This document shows positions 43,564-57,464 of a stretch of 64,000 nucleotides of DNA, piece by piece; positions within the stretch are counted from its first letter, which is position 1, and every line of letters begins with the position of its first letter. The notes under the pieces are model-generated. The model saw only the letters and a program-made list of their open reading frames with translations. It did not search any database and had not been told where the DNA came from. This DNA is from Dentipellis sp. KUC8613 (Eukaryota; Basidiomycota; Agaricomycetes; Russulales; Hericiaceae), in the NCBI GenBank assembly GCA_002286715.1, contig NSJX01000016.1, positions 8,414 through 72,413 of the forward strand, read 5' to 3'. Both the position numbers and the translations under genes were made by a program.

Positions 43564-46500
43564 ATGGCCCTCGTCGTCTCCCGCCCGCCCCCGTCCCTCC
43601 AGCAGGCAACCGACAATTCTACTCTCGTCTGGCAGCGCGACCTTCAGTCTCTCTTCCACAACGCAAAGGACCGCTTTCCAGACGTCGTCTGGGACGTCCT
43701 CCCCGACGATCACCCCGACCCTCCCTCCAATCCGGAGCAGGTATGGGGCCACAAAGGTCCGTTTATCCTCCGTCCTTACCGCTTCTTCCTTCACTTATCT
43801 TCCTTTCATCCAGCCATTGTCTACGCCCGCGCGCCCCCTAGCTTTCAAGCACGCTACTTTTCCTTTCGACCTGCCCCGATCGCGTCTCCCGGCCCATATT
43901 TCCCCTCCACATACCCTGCCCAGTCTGCACTCTCCCTAACTCTCGATGTCGAACTGCAGTCGCGCTCCCCTTCGCCCGCCTTCCGCCCCGCCTCCCCTTC
44001 ACCCTCCACGACCCAGAACGGCGTCATGCATCTCACCACGTCCATCAACCCCACTCTCTTCTCGAAAGAACTCGAGTACCTCTACACCGGAAAAGGTTTC
44101 GGTGAGGCATTCGAGTTCCTCTTTGATTCCAAAGAGCATCGGCATCGCGAAGAAGGCGATGCAGAGGAGAGCCGCATCGACAAGCTGCGCAAAGATCTCG
44201 TCTTCATGTGGCGTTCTCGTCTCTACTCTGACGTGCGCGTAGTGATTGAGGGCAGCCCTTCGTCGCACCACGAAAATACCGCTGCCGTCTTCTCCACCCA
44301 TCGTTTTATCCTTGTCTCCCGCTGTTCTTATTTCCACACGGCACTACTTGCGTGGCCGGGGGCAGCAAAGGACGACAATGCCGAGCCCGAAACCCTGACA
44401 CTTCCTTCTCCGCCATTCACCCCTCCTGCGCTGCATTTTATTCTCGGTTTCATCTACACTGGCACACTTATATTCTCCAATCGATCGTACGACCTCGATA
44501 CAGGGTTCCACATCCTGCGGTCGGCAATGTATCTCGGCATCGACACTCTTCATGACGAGATCCAAGCGCGCCTCGTGCAGGAAATGCTGCATGGATTATA
44601 CCACGCGTTCCTGGAATTCGCGGAATATGAGCGTGTCACTGGCGGCAAATGGGGGGTGGGTGGGTGTCGTTGCCGTCAATGTGCGCGACGTGTTCCGCGT
44701 GTCATAGAATTTGCCCTTCTAGATGACGTGAGGAACCCTCACCTCGAGCGCGGTGCACGACGAGCGCTCGTTGGACTTTATGGAGAGGGGTGGGTAACCC
44801 CCGAATTCTCACGATTAGACAAGAAAGTGCGAGACACCGCCCTCAAAGGGGTGGCCAAAAGGACGACTCCCTTGAACATTTTCCCTCTTCTGTTCGCCAC
44901 TTACACCGCTTTGAAGAAGCTAGAGACTATGGTTGAGCCGTGGGTGGATATTGTTACCGACATGATTCGTGACGCCAGAAAGGTCATCGACCAGGTACTG
45001 TGTTCCCAAGCAGACGAGTGTTTCGAACAGGCAGAATGGTTAGAGTTGATGGAGGCGAACGGCGCACGATTCGAGGATGGCGAGAAAGTGGAGTGTATCA
45101 TGGAGTCTGTTCGCCGTGGCTTCTCCGACAAGAGTGCCGGAACATTATACCAAGTGAGTTGTCATACTACAATTTTGCGCTCAGCCGGGCTCACATAGAT
45201 ACTTGAAGACCCTTGTTTCATCTATTCTTTTGCGTGCTCACCCAACAGATGTCAACGCCACGATGTTAGCATCGACGTCTCATATCTTTGTTCAGGTTGA
45301 GGAAACTCGTGTAGAACTTCTTCGTTGGATGCGAAAACGCTGGGTCGGGGTAAGGCAAGAAGGCGGTTTTGACACCTTGGAAGGGTGGGCCCTCAAGGAG
45401 ATCAGTCATGGTCCGTCCGAAATCAGAAATACTATCGACCCCGCCGCTGATTATCTATCTAGAAATCGAAGTTCCTGTGGATGACCTCACCACGCCACCT
45501 TCACCATCCGCCAAAGCCTCGCCAGCAAGAAGTGGCCTTCGCTCCCCGGGAAAGAGTGATGGCGACGGCGACACTACTAGTACGCACTCCCTGCGTACGA
45601 GCGTGCTGAACCGCAATATGGCGAAACATCACGTCACTCCTACTCGTAGGGAACCTGTTCATTCTTCTGGCGCTTCAGTTCGTTCCGTCACACGTAGCGT
45701 GCACTCAACAACATCTCGCGCGAGTACGGTGTCTTCCATCGTACCATCTCCCCGCCGCTCAACGCCTTCGCTTGGGCTGCGACCAGATTCCAAGCTCACG
45801 CCATCTGCTTCGTCCTCGCAGTCTAGCTCTCCTGTGGCTCCAACGACTCCCACCTCCGAAGTATCCGATCATTCACCAACATCTTTGACAGCTGGCTCGA
45901 CGACGACCGGACTACGCAGTGCAGCTAGAATACCCCGTAATGGCACCGATCCCTCCCCGCGACCAAAGTCTCTGGCATCCTCTGTTTCATCTGCGAAGTC
46001 ACGCGCTTCAACAATCAGAAAGACGAACTCGACAACGACACCTGCGCCCTCACTCCGTGTAACACCCGTAGTATCCAGGCCATCGTCATCTATATCGAAT
46101 AATAGCACGAGTGAAGGATCTAGTGCTTTCAAGTCCGCCAAGTCTGAGCAATCGACAGCCTTCAGAACAGCCAAATCAGAATTGTCGTCAGACTCTGCCC
46201 TGCGTCCTCGAAAAGTATCGTCATCTTCAACTGTTTCTGCTGTCAGCACCAAGACAACACCCTCGTCTCCCAAGGTCGCTGCAAGGCCAAGGCGGACATC
46301 GACTGCCTCTGTCTCGACAACGACGAGCACTGTGGCGAGGGCGAAGAGAGCCGGGGCCGGCACTGATAACACAAAGCTCAACCCATCTGCAAATCGTACA
46401 GCTTCCAATCCCTCCATCCGCTCTACTGCATCTGCATCGCCCTCCACGCTCAAGAAGGTCACTTTACGCAGATCCGTTGCTGGCAGCTCGAAGGACGGCG

Positions 46501-47201
46501 AGCCGGAAAAGACCAAGGTTCCCCCGTTGCCTACATCAACCAAGGGGAAGGGCAAAGCATCCGTAGAAGAAAAACCCAAAGATACCACTGGCCCTCCGAC
46601 GAAAGGTGACAATACCAGTACCAAGTCGAGAGAATCAGTGAAGAGGAAGTCGTCGGCAGAGACGATCACGAAATCATCCGGAGTTGTCGCGCCGCCGTTG
46701 CCGTCTCCTCCTGCAAACATTGCACTTCCAGAGCCGAGGGGTGCGATGCTGGAAGTAGGCATTCCATGCATCATCAGCTCCAAACGAACGCGCTTCCGTG
46801 CTCTCGCGCGGTACATCGGCGAAGTTGAGGGCGAGACTGGACCGTGGGTGGGCGTGGAGGTGCCTATGGGCGATGCATGGCCAGGCGACAAGCTCGATGC
46901 GCGCCAATGGCACGACGGTACATGGGGCGGCATCCGGTACTTTGATCTTGCCGGCATAGGTTCCGACTGGGATTACGGAGAAGAGAAGTCGAGCCGGCGA
47001 CGGCGAACAGACTGGATTGCAAATGTCGGACGGGATAAGGGGCTGAAGAGAGAGGGCGAGCAGCTTAGCATCGACCGGGCGAAGCGCTTCAGGAGCGTAA
47101 GCCCGGCGGTATCTGATGTGACGACTGCCGAGTCCCGAGGTTTGTTCGTGCGGCCTCAGCAAGTACTATATGTGGTCGATGCCATCGGGTCAGACTTTTG
47201 A
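43564..47201 (+). CDS. BTB/POZ and CAP-Gly domain protein
   Basis: Exons 43564-45153, 45209-45410 and 45463-47201 (introns 55 and 52 nt) give 1176 residues. A BTB fold lies at about 218-345: WRSRLYSDVRVVIEG, FSTHRFILVSRCSYFHTALL, FILGFIYTGTLIFS, SAMYLGIDTLHDEIQARL. A helical region with a GGCRCRQCARRVPR Cys cluster follows. A ~400-residue Ser/Thr/Pro-rich basic linker, typical of microtubule-binding proteins, comes next. At about 1025-1165 is a CAP-Gly-like domain: RFRALARYIGEVEGETGPWV, GVEVPMGDAWPG, WHDGTWGGIRYF and GLFVRPQQVLYVVD. The canonical GKNDG is replaced by WHDGTWGG, and an insertion separates RYF from GLFVRP. Binding of EEY-type tails is therefore uncertain. Both domains sit in one open reading frame. 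Confidence 0.8.
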
Positions 47202-48317
47202 TGCAGGTAATCTGTGTGTTCGTTCCGTTTTCTTAAATTTACTTTGTCGTGGGTGGATGGTTTTCGTTTCCTCCTGTCGCTCGTTGCTCATCTTCGGAAC
47301 TGGATTGTACCACACTCATTTAATTTGCGTCCTTCAATACCCTCCATACTAAGCAATACCACGGAGATTGCGATGACTAGAATGAGCTTTCGATTGCGTT
47401 TTGGTGCTATATGTGACCGTCATGAGAACTAGGGCGCATGAAAGGCTCCTCGGATGCGGGGTTCAAGAGCGTGGCAAATACCAATTACGCCGATAGAGTC
47501 ATAAACGGTAAGATAGCAGAACGCATGGAATGGAAAGTAGTGGTCAGCTCAGCCTGTATTCGATGCCGTTCAGCCTTGCAGGATACCAGCTGGTGGTATG
47601 CATAAGAAACGTTGGAGGCAATCATGCCCAAAGTCGGGTATCTGACTGGTACGAAGGTCCTGAGAGGAGGGTCACAAGAACCTGCAGCTGGCTTAGGACA
47701 GACTCGGGCAATTTCATATACCTTCGAGCAAGACGCTGAGTTGTACGGGTCGAAGCGTAACGCCAAGATACCGATTGCATGAGCTTTCGGAATTCCGCGA
47801 TCGAATAGGAGGGCTAAGTTAAGGACTAGCAAAACTGAGCATTTACGACGGCCCTTGAGAGACCTGTGCACTGCTCTGTATTAGAAGAGCATGAACGTGC
47901 CATCATGCGCGTCACAGCAACTTGATGATACCACATAAGGATGGATGGGGCGAGGCACGTTCAAGCATGACCATGGGAGAGACGAATACGGGCGGGTAAA
48001 AACGTTCACGTGTGGAAGAACAAGAATTAGGGTTGCCTCCGGGCCTTGGTACCAGAGGGTGCCCAGGGGCAGCCGCGAGGAACGTTGTCAAATGATCACG
48101 CTACATGACGTCCAGCGATCGCCATTGGGGCACGCTCTGTCGACAGGCAGAGCCTAAGAGCCGAGCCGGCAGCCAGTAAAACGGGCAAGAGGATGGTCTC
48201 TGGAAGCACAAAACACCTGCGCATCGCTGCCACGACTCGCTGACGCCCTGACCCTTCCCGACGTACCTGCCATTAGCATAATTTTTCGCCGTGCAGCCCC
48301 CATCGCCATCGAGGGAT
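47202..48317. other. 1.1-kb region, nothing recognised
   Basis: Between the BTB/CAP-Gly stop and the DUF3602 gene. A 128-codon minus-strand frame at 47485-47871 has a signal-peptide-like start but no ATG at its beginning, and is not called. Confidence 0.4.
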
Positions 48318-49322
48318 ATGATAGAACAGCGGGCATCGTCGACGTCGATGTCGCGGAAACAATCTGTATCGGAGCAGATAAGCGCCCTGGGGACGCGGCT
48401 GGGGCGAGTGCTGAGCAGAGAAAGCCAAAGCACAGCGGACACATCGAGGACGGCGGTGGAAGGGAGAAGTGAAAGCCAAGGTAGGTAATCGTTGTAGATT
48501 GAAGAGGAAAGCACGGGTCGCTTCTCGAGCCCGCTCGTCGTCATCCTCGACCTCTTATCTCTCGGCCTGTGCCTGCGCGATAGCCCTCTCTTAATTTAAA
48601 TACAGACTCTTATCGCTCGCTCACTCCTCCACAACAGGCCCTCCTCCCAAGGACCGGTCCGTCTCTAGAGGCCGTGAATTTGTCTGTTTTTTTCACCACA
48701 TCCCATCCTCTCCTTTCTCCTCATTCCCGGAATCCCTCACAGCATTCCTCTGGCCGTGGCGGTGCGGGCAACATCCGCTTCTCCGACTCGGTCCCTCGTC
48801 CCGTAACCGACGGCCCAGATGATTTCTCTGTCACCAGAGGCCGTGAGCCACGGCCGCCTTCTGAACCAAACATCGTCAGTCCGACTCAGTCATGTCTCAA
48901 TCTGCTGTTGTCCGTAACCGCTCACTTGATTCCAGCCCGTATCTATCGGTCGGGGCGGTGCAGGGAACATTCGTTCGCCTTCTCGCAATGGCGAGCCAAA
49001 CCCAGCCGAGTCTGCTGCCGTGAAGGAGCACGAGAAGGGTCTCATTCGCCATGCAGATGAAGCCCGTGCAGCCAATTTTGTAGGTCTTTTGTTTGTCGAC
49101 CATACTTGCCATTGCTCATGACCAGAACAGCAGTCTTCGGGCCGCGGTGGTGTCGGCAATATGACACGTTCGAGCTCGCATTCTCACTCTCGCTCGCGTT
49201 CACGTGGCCCCAATGCCAAAGTGAACGCGCTCTCTGCTACCCGCAGCATTGACAGCCATTCAAAGGCTTCTCTCGAAGAGGGTCGAGTACTTTACGACGT
49301 GCATGAAAACCAGTGTGTTTGA
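48318..49322 (+). CDS. DUF3602/Par32-like protein with GRGG repeats
   Basis: Small disordered protein of the fungal DUF3602 family. Yeast Par32 in this family binds ammonium permeases downstream of TORC1. Exons 48318-48480, 48638-48681, 48743-48874, 48936-49079 and 49131-49322 join in frame to 224 residues. The repeat core appears three times: HSSGRGGAGNIRF, VSIGRGGAGNIRS and QSSGRGGVGNMTR, each at the beginning of an exon. The C-terminus is basic and Ser-rich (SSSHSHSRSRSRG). The first exon and the 157-nt first intron fit by phase (SESQ-GPPPKDRSVSRGREF) but are less certain; no ATG is available closer to the repeats. The role in this fungus is inferred from the family only. Confidence 0.72.
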
Positions 49323-49688
49323 TGCAGTTTTCCTGCCTTCCCATTGAACTCACGGGAAGCTCTTTCAGGTGAACTTTCGGCTATTTTGGGACATTATTGA
49401 CGGGCTATAATCAGAGATAACCGGATACTTATGTACATACCACCCCCTCTCCTACATTCGTTGTAGCCTACTATCATGCTTATCTTTGGAAACAAATGTA
49501 CTTACTCTGAACTGTCTCTTTCACTCCGGCAATTGAAGATAATCTGATCTTTGTTCGACAATTTATGAAAGTACAGCGATCGTAAAACTTCCTCGTACAT
49601 GCCAGCAGCCAATTGTGGTATATCTGGTATATTAGGGTCTAGCTATTAGTCGGCAGTGTGACAAAGGATATACATTCCTCTCAAGGCA
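49323..49688. other. Intergenic, nothing recognised
   Basis: About 365 bp between two convergent genes, presumably holding both 3' ends. Confidence 0.45.
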
Positions 49689-51406
<1,718 letters not shown>

Positions 51407-51552
51407 TCACGTGCACCGGAACAAATTTGACGGATCCGTCTGCCACCTCCCCAGCGTCTCCCTCTTCGGGCACCGACTCGCCATCTCGCCCGTCTCTCTC
51501 TCGTTTGCGCTCTTGTTCTTCTCACACGTTTCTGCCATACACCACCTCTGCC

Positions 51553-53909
51553 ATGCCCGCCGTAGAGAAGAACAGTGACCAGGAGGCTTCTCGAGAGCTT
51601 GACCGAGACAGGGATCGCGACGGAGACCGCGAAAAAGGTTCCAAATCCAAGGGCCCTTCCAAAGGTGTTTATCTTTCTGTCTCATATCGCTTCTTCTTCC
51701 TTACTCTCATCTCCCAGCCAAAGACCTTTCCCATGTGCCTTGCAAGTTTTTCAAAGTTGGCTCTTGCACCGCCGGCTCCTCCTGCCCATTTTCTCATTCC
51801 GTCCCTGAACCTGGACAGCACAAGGACGTTTGTGCATGGTTCGTCAAGGGAAACTGCAAATTCGGCCATAAATGTGCTCTGGCCCACATCCTCCCCGGCC
51901 AAAGCATGGCCATGGATAGGAAAAACAAGAAGGCTGCGCAGGCCGCGGCACACGCCAACAATGCCTCAGGTGGCCAACGTGAATCTGGGAAGGGATCAAA
52001 AGCACATAAAACCGCTGCTCAAAACGGTCCCGCATCTGCTGCTGGAAGTGGTACCAATGGCCAGTCTCGTAACCCCCTCCTGTCGGGTTCGACGGCCCCT
52101 ACTCGAATCCTTCACGGCTCAGCACGTGCACCCATCCCCATGTCATTGAAAGCCACCATCTCCCCTTCTGCACCAGCACCTCCCCTTAAGGACACTGACT
52201 TCGCGTCATTTGGATTACCGGACGAGACGAACAAGCTCTCGAGTGCTCCTGCACAGGGCTCCGTCCCTGCTGCTGAGGGGAAGTCAGTTTCGGATACCGA
52301 CAAACCAAACGCTGACAAACCGGAAGAGGTTCGTGATGCACCTCCTGCCGTTCCTTCCCCTGCGCCCTTGCCATTCAGTACACCATCAGCCCGTCCTCAG
52401 GATTCGGTCGGTGGATCAGATCTCGGTCCCATTGGCTCGCCTCCTCGCTCTGTCTCCTCTACCGGTCAGCCTGCACGCGTCAACGGCTTTTCACCTGGAA
52501 CTTCACCGGCACAGAATCCAGCATTCCTTTCAACATCTCCCTTCTCTGCCCCCGGCGCACAATCGATCTTTCTATCCTACGAGAAGAACGACCGTTCAGT
52601 AGAGTTCAAGGCGCGCTCGGGCCTGGCGGCCTCACTTGGCGCGTCTCACACATGGCAGAGTGATGTCACGTCATCTGGCAGGCGTCTAGGCAGGTCCGAA
52701 GCCGTTAACGAGGTTGTAGTAGAAGATGAAGATCTCGAGGAGCTTATTCCCAGTTCGTTGACAGACTTGTTAACTCCAGAGGAGCGGTCGAGGCGTTATT
52801 CACGCAATGCGTCTAATGTGCAGCCTCCGCCCCCGGGCCTTACAGCAAAGGATGGATGGAGCGGTACGCCTCGGACAGGCGTCGAAACGCCTCACCACCG
52901 CTACTCGCGATCTGTGCCTGCTCCTTCGCTGCTTGGCGACGTTAAGTCGATATGGGCTGACACGAGTCAACCTGTTGCTGGTTCACCCCATCGCTCCATT
53001 GATCACGGCACTCCGAATACAGGTGGTCTGATAGGTCTGGGTAGTGGCACTCCTACTTCTTTCAAGTCGACTTCTGCCTTTGGAGGAAGATCGCTAATTG
53101 AAGATCACACAAATGCCTTCCTCTCTCCTTCGAACGCGTCTGCCGCATTTTTACCTGGTATTCATCATCACTATATCAACTCTAAGTCTGGAGTTCATCG
53201 CTCCGGTGGCACTCCCAACCTTCGTCCAGGTACCTACACTCCCACACCGCCCGGTGCAAATGCCGCGAATCTTCTGGCCCGGATCAATGAGCCGCCTTCA
53301 CGACAACCTTTCGATGGTACCTCGGAGTCGCTTGGTGGCCAGCCTTTCCAATTGGGCCGTCCCATTTCTCGAGGTCCCGAGTTCGGAGCAGACGGAGAGG
53401 GTCGAGGAGGCAACACCCTTTCTCCCTCTGCAATTGCACTGCAGGCTCATGCGCCGGGTCAAAGTTTGCCGCAAGGCCTTGCCGCCGGATACTCACGGAT
53501 CCATGCACTACCCCCTCCCCCTGTTATTCCTTCCCCATCGTCGTCAGCCGCGTTTACCTCGCAATCCCCTCACTTGACTCCCGGAACGAGTATCCAGGGT
53601 GGTGGGCATGGTGCCTTTGGCGAGTGGCTTGGTATGTCACCCGGCAACGCTACTATAGCGGACCACCTTCGCGGTAACCAACAAGCCGCTGTGGGCGCAT
53701 TTGAACCGCTTGGCGCACGTTCATCCTACTCGAGTACCGCAGCAGCACGGCCGTCGTTTGTACCTGGCCCCACGACTGGCACGTCTGCTGCTCCGGGATC
53801 GCGTGTATCCAGCGGCAAGAACTGGCCACATGGAGGTACTCCCCTGAGCCCATTGAGTGGGCCCGTGGTCACTGGCGACGACGACGATTTGTTCAGCATG
53901 GACGGGTAG
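51553..53909 (+). CDS. LEE1-like CCCH zinc-finger protein
   Basis: Putative RNA-binding protein. Exons 51553-51664 and 51718-53909 (intron 53 nt) give 767 residues. Near residues 45-90 are two tandem CCCH fingers with C-x7-C-x5-C-x3-H spacing: CKFFKVGSCTAGSSCPFSH and CAWFVKGNCKFGHKCALAH. The rest is a long Ser/Pro/Gly-rich disordered region with an acidic patch (EDEDLEELIPSSLTDLLT) and ends DDDDLFSMDG. Paired fingers near the N-terminus and a disordered tail resemble yeast Lee1 and related fungal proteins. It is divergent from the MAP kinase gene across about 365 bp. Confidence 0.82.
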
Positions 53910-54234
53910 GAGTGATACTTGGCGCAACACCACTACTTGGGGTGGTCCAAGCAGTTGTACATGCGAAGGATGAGAAAAGAGCGGTCCTTGAGATTGAGAC
54001 GAGGACATGGACCCTCATATACATTATCTATGGACGCATCTTGTATCGACGAGATCGCTCTGTATGTTGCAATACCCGAGCACTGTGCATGGGATGCTTG
54101 TGTTTTACTTACCTCTGACTCGGGCTTGTTGTAATGCGTGTAGTGCGTCAATCGCTGTTCTTGATTGATATTGTCATCTGTATCAGTATATAGTACATAA
54201 GCAACAATTTGATCTTCTGCTTCTACTATGCCTT

Positions 54235-54940
54235 TTAGGAATGCCACGGAGTGACACTGACCTGGTAACGAAGGCGCGACGAATCAGCAAACATCGAGAC
54301 ACGGTCAGGAGATAGACACATACCGGCTTCTCTGGGCGAGATGAAAAACTAGCTGCGACAGACAGACGAAAATCCCATTCCCGCTTGACTTTTTCAACGA
54401 TAGGTCCCTCATGGCACGTAGCATAGTGCCCGAGGACCCATTTCCAGTAGGAATCTAGAACAGGACAATCCAGACCGTCGCCCACCCAGTCTGCTTTGTT
54501 AAATTCGAAAACGGTGGCAGCCCAATTGTAGACAAGTCCCTGTCGCGTTGGGGAGAGTATGCGATAAGGAGGAGGAGAAGCTTCATGATGCTCCTCCCGG
54601 TGAGGACATTGATGGTGTGCATATCCTGGTCTCGCCCCTCCTTCCGCCAATTGGGGTCGCGATAATTCACTCGCACCCTGTCATAAGCTAGTGCAGCGGG
54701 GTTTGGATGATGTCGAGTGAATGGAATCAGGTTGAAGAATATGTCGTCGGGACACAAGTAGAGAAGATGACAACCAATGGGACTAGGTACGTCGAAATGT
54801 ACGGAAACATGGACATTGTTCCTGGTGTCCAAATCGTGGAATGAGTCCTCACAAAAGCATTGAGGGAGACCTGCTTTAGCAATCGCAGACGCTGCAAGTT
54901 GCAGTTGGTCGTGGGGGACAATGAAGCCGATACTCTGTTG
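54235..54940 (-). pseudogene. Unknown conserved-looking gene, frameshifted and 5'-incomplete
   Basis: An exon likely begins after the acceptor near 54940 and reads SIGFIVPHDQLQLAASAIAK then CFCEDSFHD. It continues with VSVHFDVPSPIGCHLLYLCP and INVLTGRSIMKLLLLLIAYS. The natural continuation, VYNWAATVFEFNKADWVGDG then LDSYWKWVLGHYATCHEGPI, lies in another frame. The switch falls near 54530-54560 and no intron fits there. A last intron (about 54258-54318) leads to a short tail ending at 54235. No first exon with an ATG is evident upstream before the NOC4 gene at 55187. I do not recognise a named domain. The layout resembles fungal proteins of unknown function, and either a sequencing indel or true decay would explain the frame change. 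Confidence 0.5.
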
Positions 54941-55002
54941 CGGTGATGAGAAATAGTCCAGTCAACTATACGAGCGAGTTTGAGCGCACCAACGGTAGAA
55001 GC

Positions 55003-55073
55003 TGACCCGTGACCCGTGACCCGTGACATGGGTCGAAATAGGTTCAAGTTTACAGGGTCTGTGACCCGTGACT
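55003..55073. repeat. GTGACCC short tandem repeats
   Basis: TGACCCGTGACCCGTGACCC occurs at about 55003-55022, and a further GTGACCCGTGAC at about 55061-55072. They lie in the presumed NOC4 promoter. Confidence 0.45.
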
Positions 55074-55186
55074 GAACCTGTGGTCGAAAGGAGACAGTAA
55101 CTGCAACCTGCAAGAAGACAGCACTCGCTAGGATCTTTTGTAACGCTCGCTCGCTCGCATCGAGTTGGACGCGACTACTGCACACA

Positions 55187-57321
55187 ATGCCTCCATCATC
55201 CCTGGCTCTTTCTTCCAAACGACGCAAGATATCTCAAGACTCTGGAAATAATGACATCGTGGGTCGTCTGGAGTCCACTATTACAGATGCCATCGCTACA
55301 AATGCCTCGTTAAACCCTCTTACCGACCTTCTTCACCTCGCGAGCACCTCTCCCGATGCTGGTATCGTCCACAGATGCATTTACGCGCTATACCGCCTTT
55401 TTGTTTCGTTGATAGATAAAGGCGCGCTGCAACCACAAAATGAAGAGGGAAGCAAGGTCGTCAGGCAGTGGATACTGGAGAGACTTGATGAATTCAGCAG
55501 CTTACTGCATTCTCTGCTTAGGGACGAAGAGTCTAGTTTGAGGGTACGTCAGGTATTGCAGGTCTTTTCTGTGCTAAAGTCACATTCTTCCGCGCTAGAC
55601 ATCTGCTTTGAGTATACTATTCTCGCTTCTCAAGCATCTCTCCAAATCTCTCAGCAAGTCATCTACACGACCGCAGTTTCATGTATCGTTCTTCAAGAAA
55701 ATCATACACGCTCTGCTCCTGTCGCCGCCGTCATTACGCGGCGAACTCAAACCCCCAACCTTTTTCACTGGCGGAGCCATGCATGCAGACATACGTGACT
55801 TGTTTCTCGGCAAATATCTCAATATCTACGATGATATCCGCTGGTTTTTCATGCGAGATGCACAGTGAGTAATCTTGGCAGTCTTTTCTCTGGTCAGCTG
55901 ACCGAGCTTTTGAAGGCCTATACTCGCGGAACTGGCTCCAGAAAAGTTTCCTAACGCCCGTGAGAACGTGCTCTCCGTCTTAGAACGACTCACTTCATTC
56001 CCTACCACGCAATCCGACATCGATACGTGGTGGATTGAGGAGCTTGGTTTTAAACCTCCCAAGTTGGCTCAGGGCCAGAATGACTCGGACGAACAGCCTT
56101 CCTCTGACGAGGACGAAGACGACTGGACAAAGTTCTTCGATGACGAAGACAAACACAAAGATAGCAAGCCAGCACCCGCATCTGCCCGACTCCACCAGCT
56201 TACCGTCCACCAATCCCTTCACTCTCTTTCTTCTCACCGGGCTGTGTTTACGCGCTTATGGCTCACGCTACTACCTCAATTATCGTCCAGAACATCCGAT
56301 GGCAACAGTACACTGTCCATGAGAGCATTGAATTTCATGCACAGGGGAGTGATGCCACACTTGACACGGGCTGTTATGGTTATGGACTGGGTCAGCTCTT
56401 GTGTTGATTATGGTAAGTGTTATCCCTGACAATAACTCCGCTTAGGCTGATTTGTATTGCTGAAGGTGGAGCGATTGGGTTGCTGGCCTTGAACGCCTTG
56501 TTCGTTCTCATGCAGGAGTATAACCTGTGAGTGCGTGCAGCGTGAAGATTGCTGTCCTAACTTTTTTTGAAGCGACTATCCATCATTCTACACCCGACTA
56601 TATGCATTCTTAGACGAAGACCTTCTTCACCTGAAGCATCGCGCGCGCTTTTTCCGTCTTACGGACCTTTTCCTCAGTTCTTCGTGCGTGTCAATATCTC
56701 TGCTAAATTGTCGCCGCTGACCATTATCACAGTCACCTACCTGCGACACTGCTGGCATCTTTCGTCAAACGTCTCTCACGTTTGTCCTTGAACGCACCTC
56801 CTTCGAGTATCATCATTATGATTCCTTTTGCCTACAACATCTTGAAACGGCATCCAGCACTCATGGTTATGATCCATCGGGATGGCGACATGGCGGGTGG
56901 TATGCTACATCATCGCCACATTTTTACACATCTTTACCATATCACGCTAGATACCTTTTTACCTGACGAGCCAAATCCGAATTTGACTCAGGCACTCGAT
57001 TCGTCACTTTGGGAGCTGTATTCACACAGGCAGCATTACCACGCGGGAGTATCGACCCTTGCACGCATCTTCGAGGAGGCCTTCACAAAGCCAGCGTATC
57101 CACTAGAAGACTTCCTGGATCACACCTATGCTACTGTAAGTGCTATCTCCTCTGCTGGAGCGAAGCTCACAGAGCAATAGCTGTTTGATGTGGAGGTCAA
57201 ACGTCGCATCAAAAAGGAACCGGCTACAGGACTGGATCTTCCCAAGTACACATTCCCAACCTTGGCGAACACCATCGAAGAAGTAGAAATGGATGTCTTG
57301 GGGAAAATATGGGTTTTCTAA
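55187..57321 (+). CDS. NOC4: Nucleolar complex protein 4 (Noc4/Utp19)
   Basis: Small-subunit processome protein that partners Nop14 in 40S maturation. Exon 1 opens MPPSSLALSSKRRKISQDSG. An intron at 55544-55598 restores LRTSALSILFSLLKHLSKSL. Then come FHVSFFKKIIHALLLSP, TFFTGGAMHADIRDLFLGKY, NVLSVLERLTSFPTTQ, an acidic patch EQPSSDEDEDDWTKFFDDED and the CBF/Noc domain. The latter includes FTRLWLTLLPQL, YGGAIGLLALNALFVLMQEY and DYPSFYTRLYAFLDEDLLHL. FVKRLSRLSLNAPPSSIIIM and PFAYNILKRHPALMVMIHR follow. The last exons give FEEAFTKPAYPLEDFLDHTY and YTFPTLANTIEEVEMDVL, stop at 57321. All family landmarks are present. Confidence 0.93.
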
Positions 57322-57464
57322 TAACCGATGTAGGCATCCAAAAGTACTTTATTCCGTAGAGTATTCAGTAATCGCTACATGACTGCCTTTTCGAAACATC
57401 GCAACACTGCATAGATAGTTACATGCGAATTGCAAACGACTCCTGTGACGTGGGATAGGAGCTC

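Noticed and set aside
45869..46957. 362-codon minus-strand ORF
   Set aside because: Antisense shadow of the Ser/Thr-rich linker of the BTB/CAP-Gly gene; no domain features.
47485..47871. 128-codon ORF with a signal-peptide-like start
   Set aside because: It has no ATG at its beginning and no recognisable mature domain.
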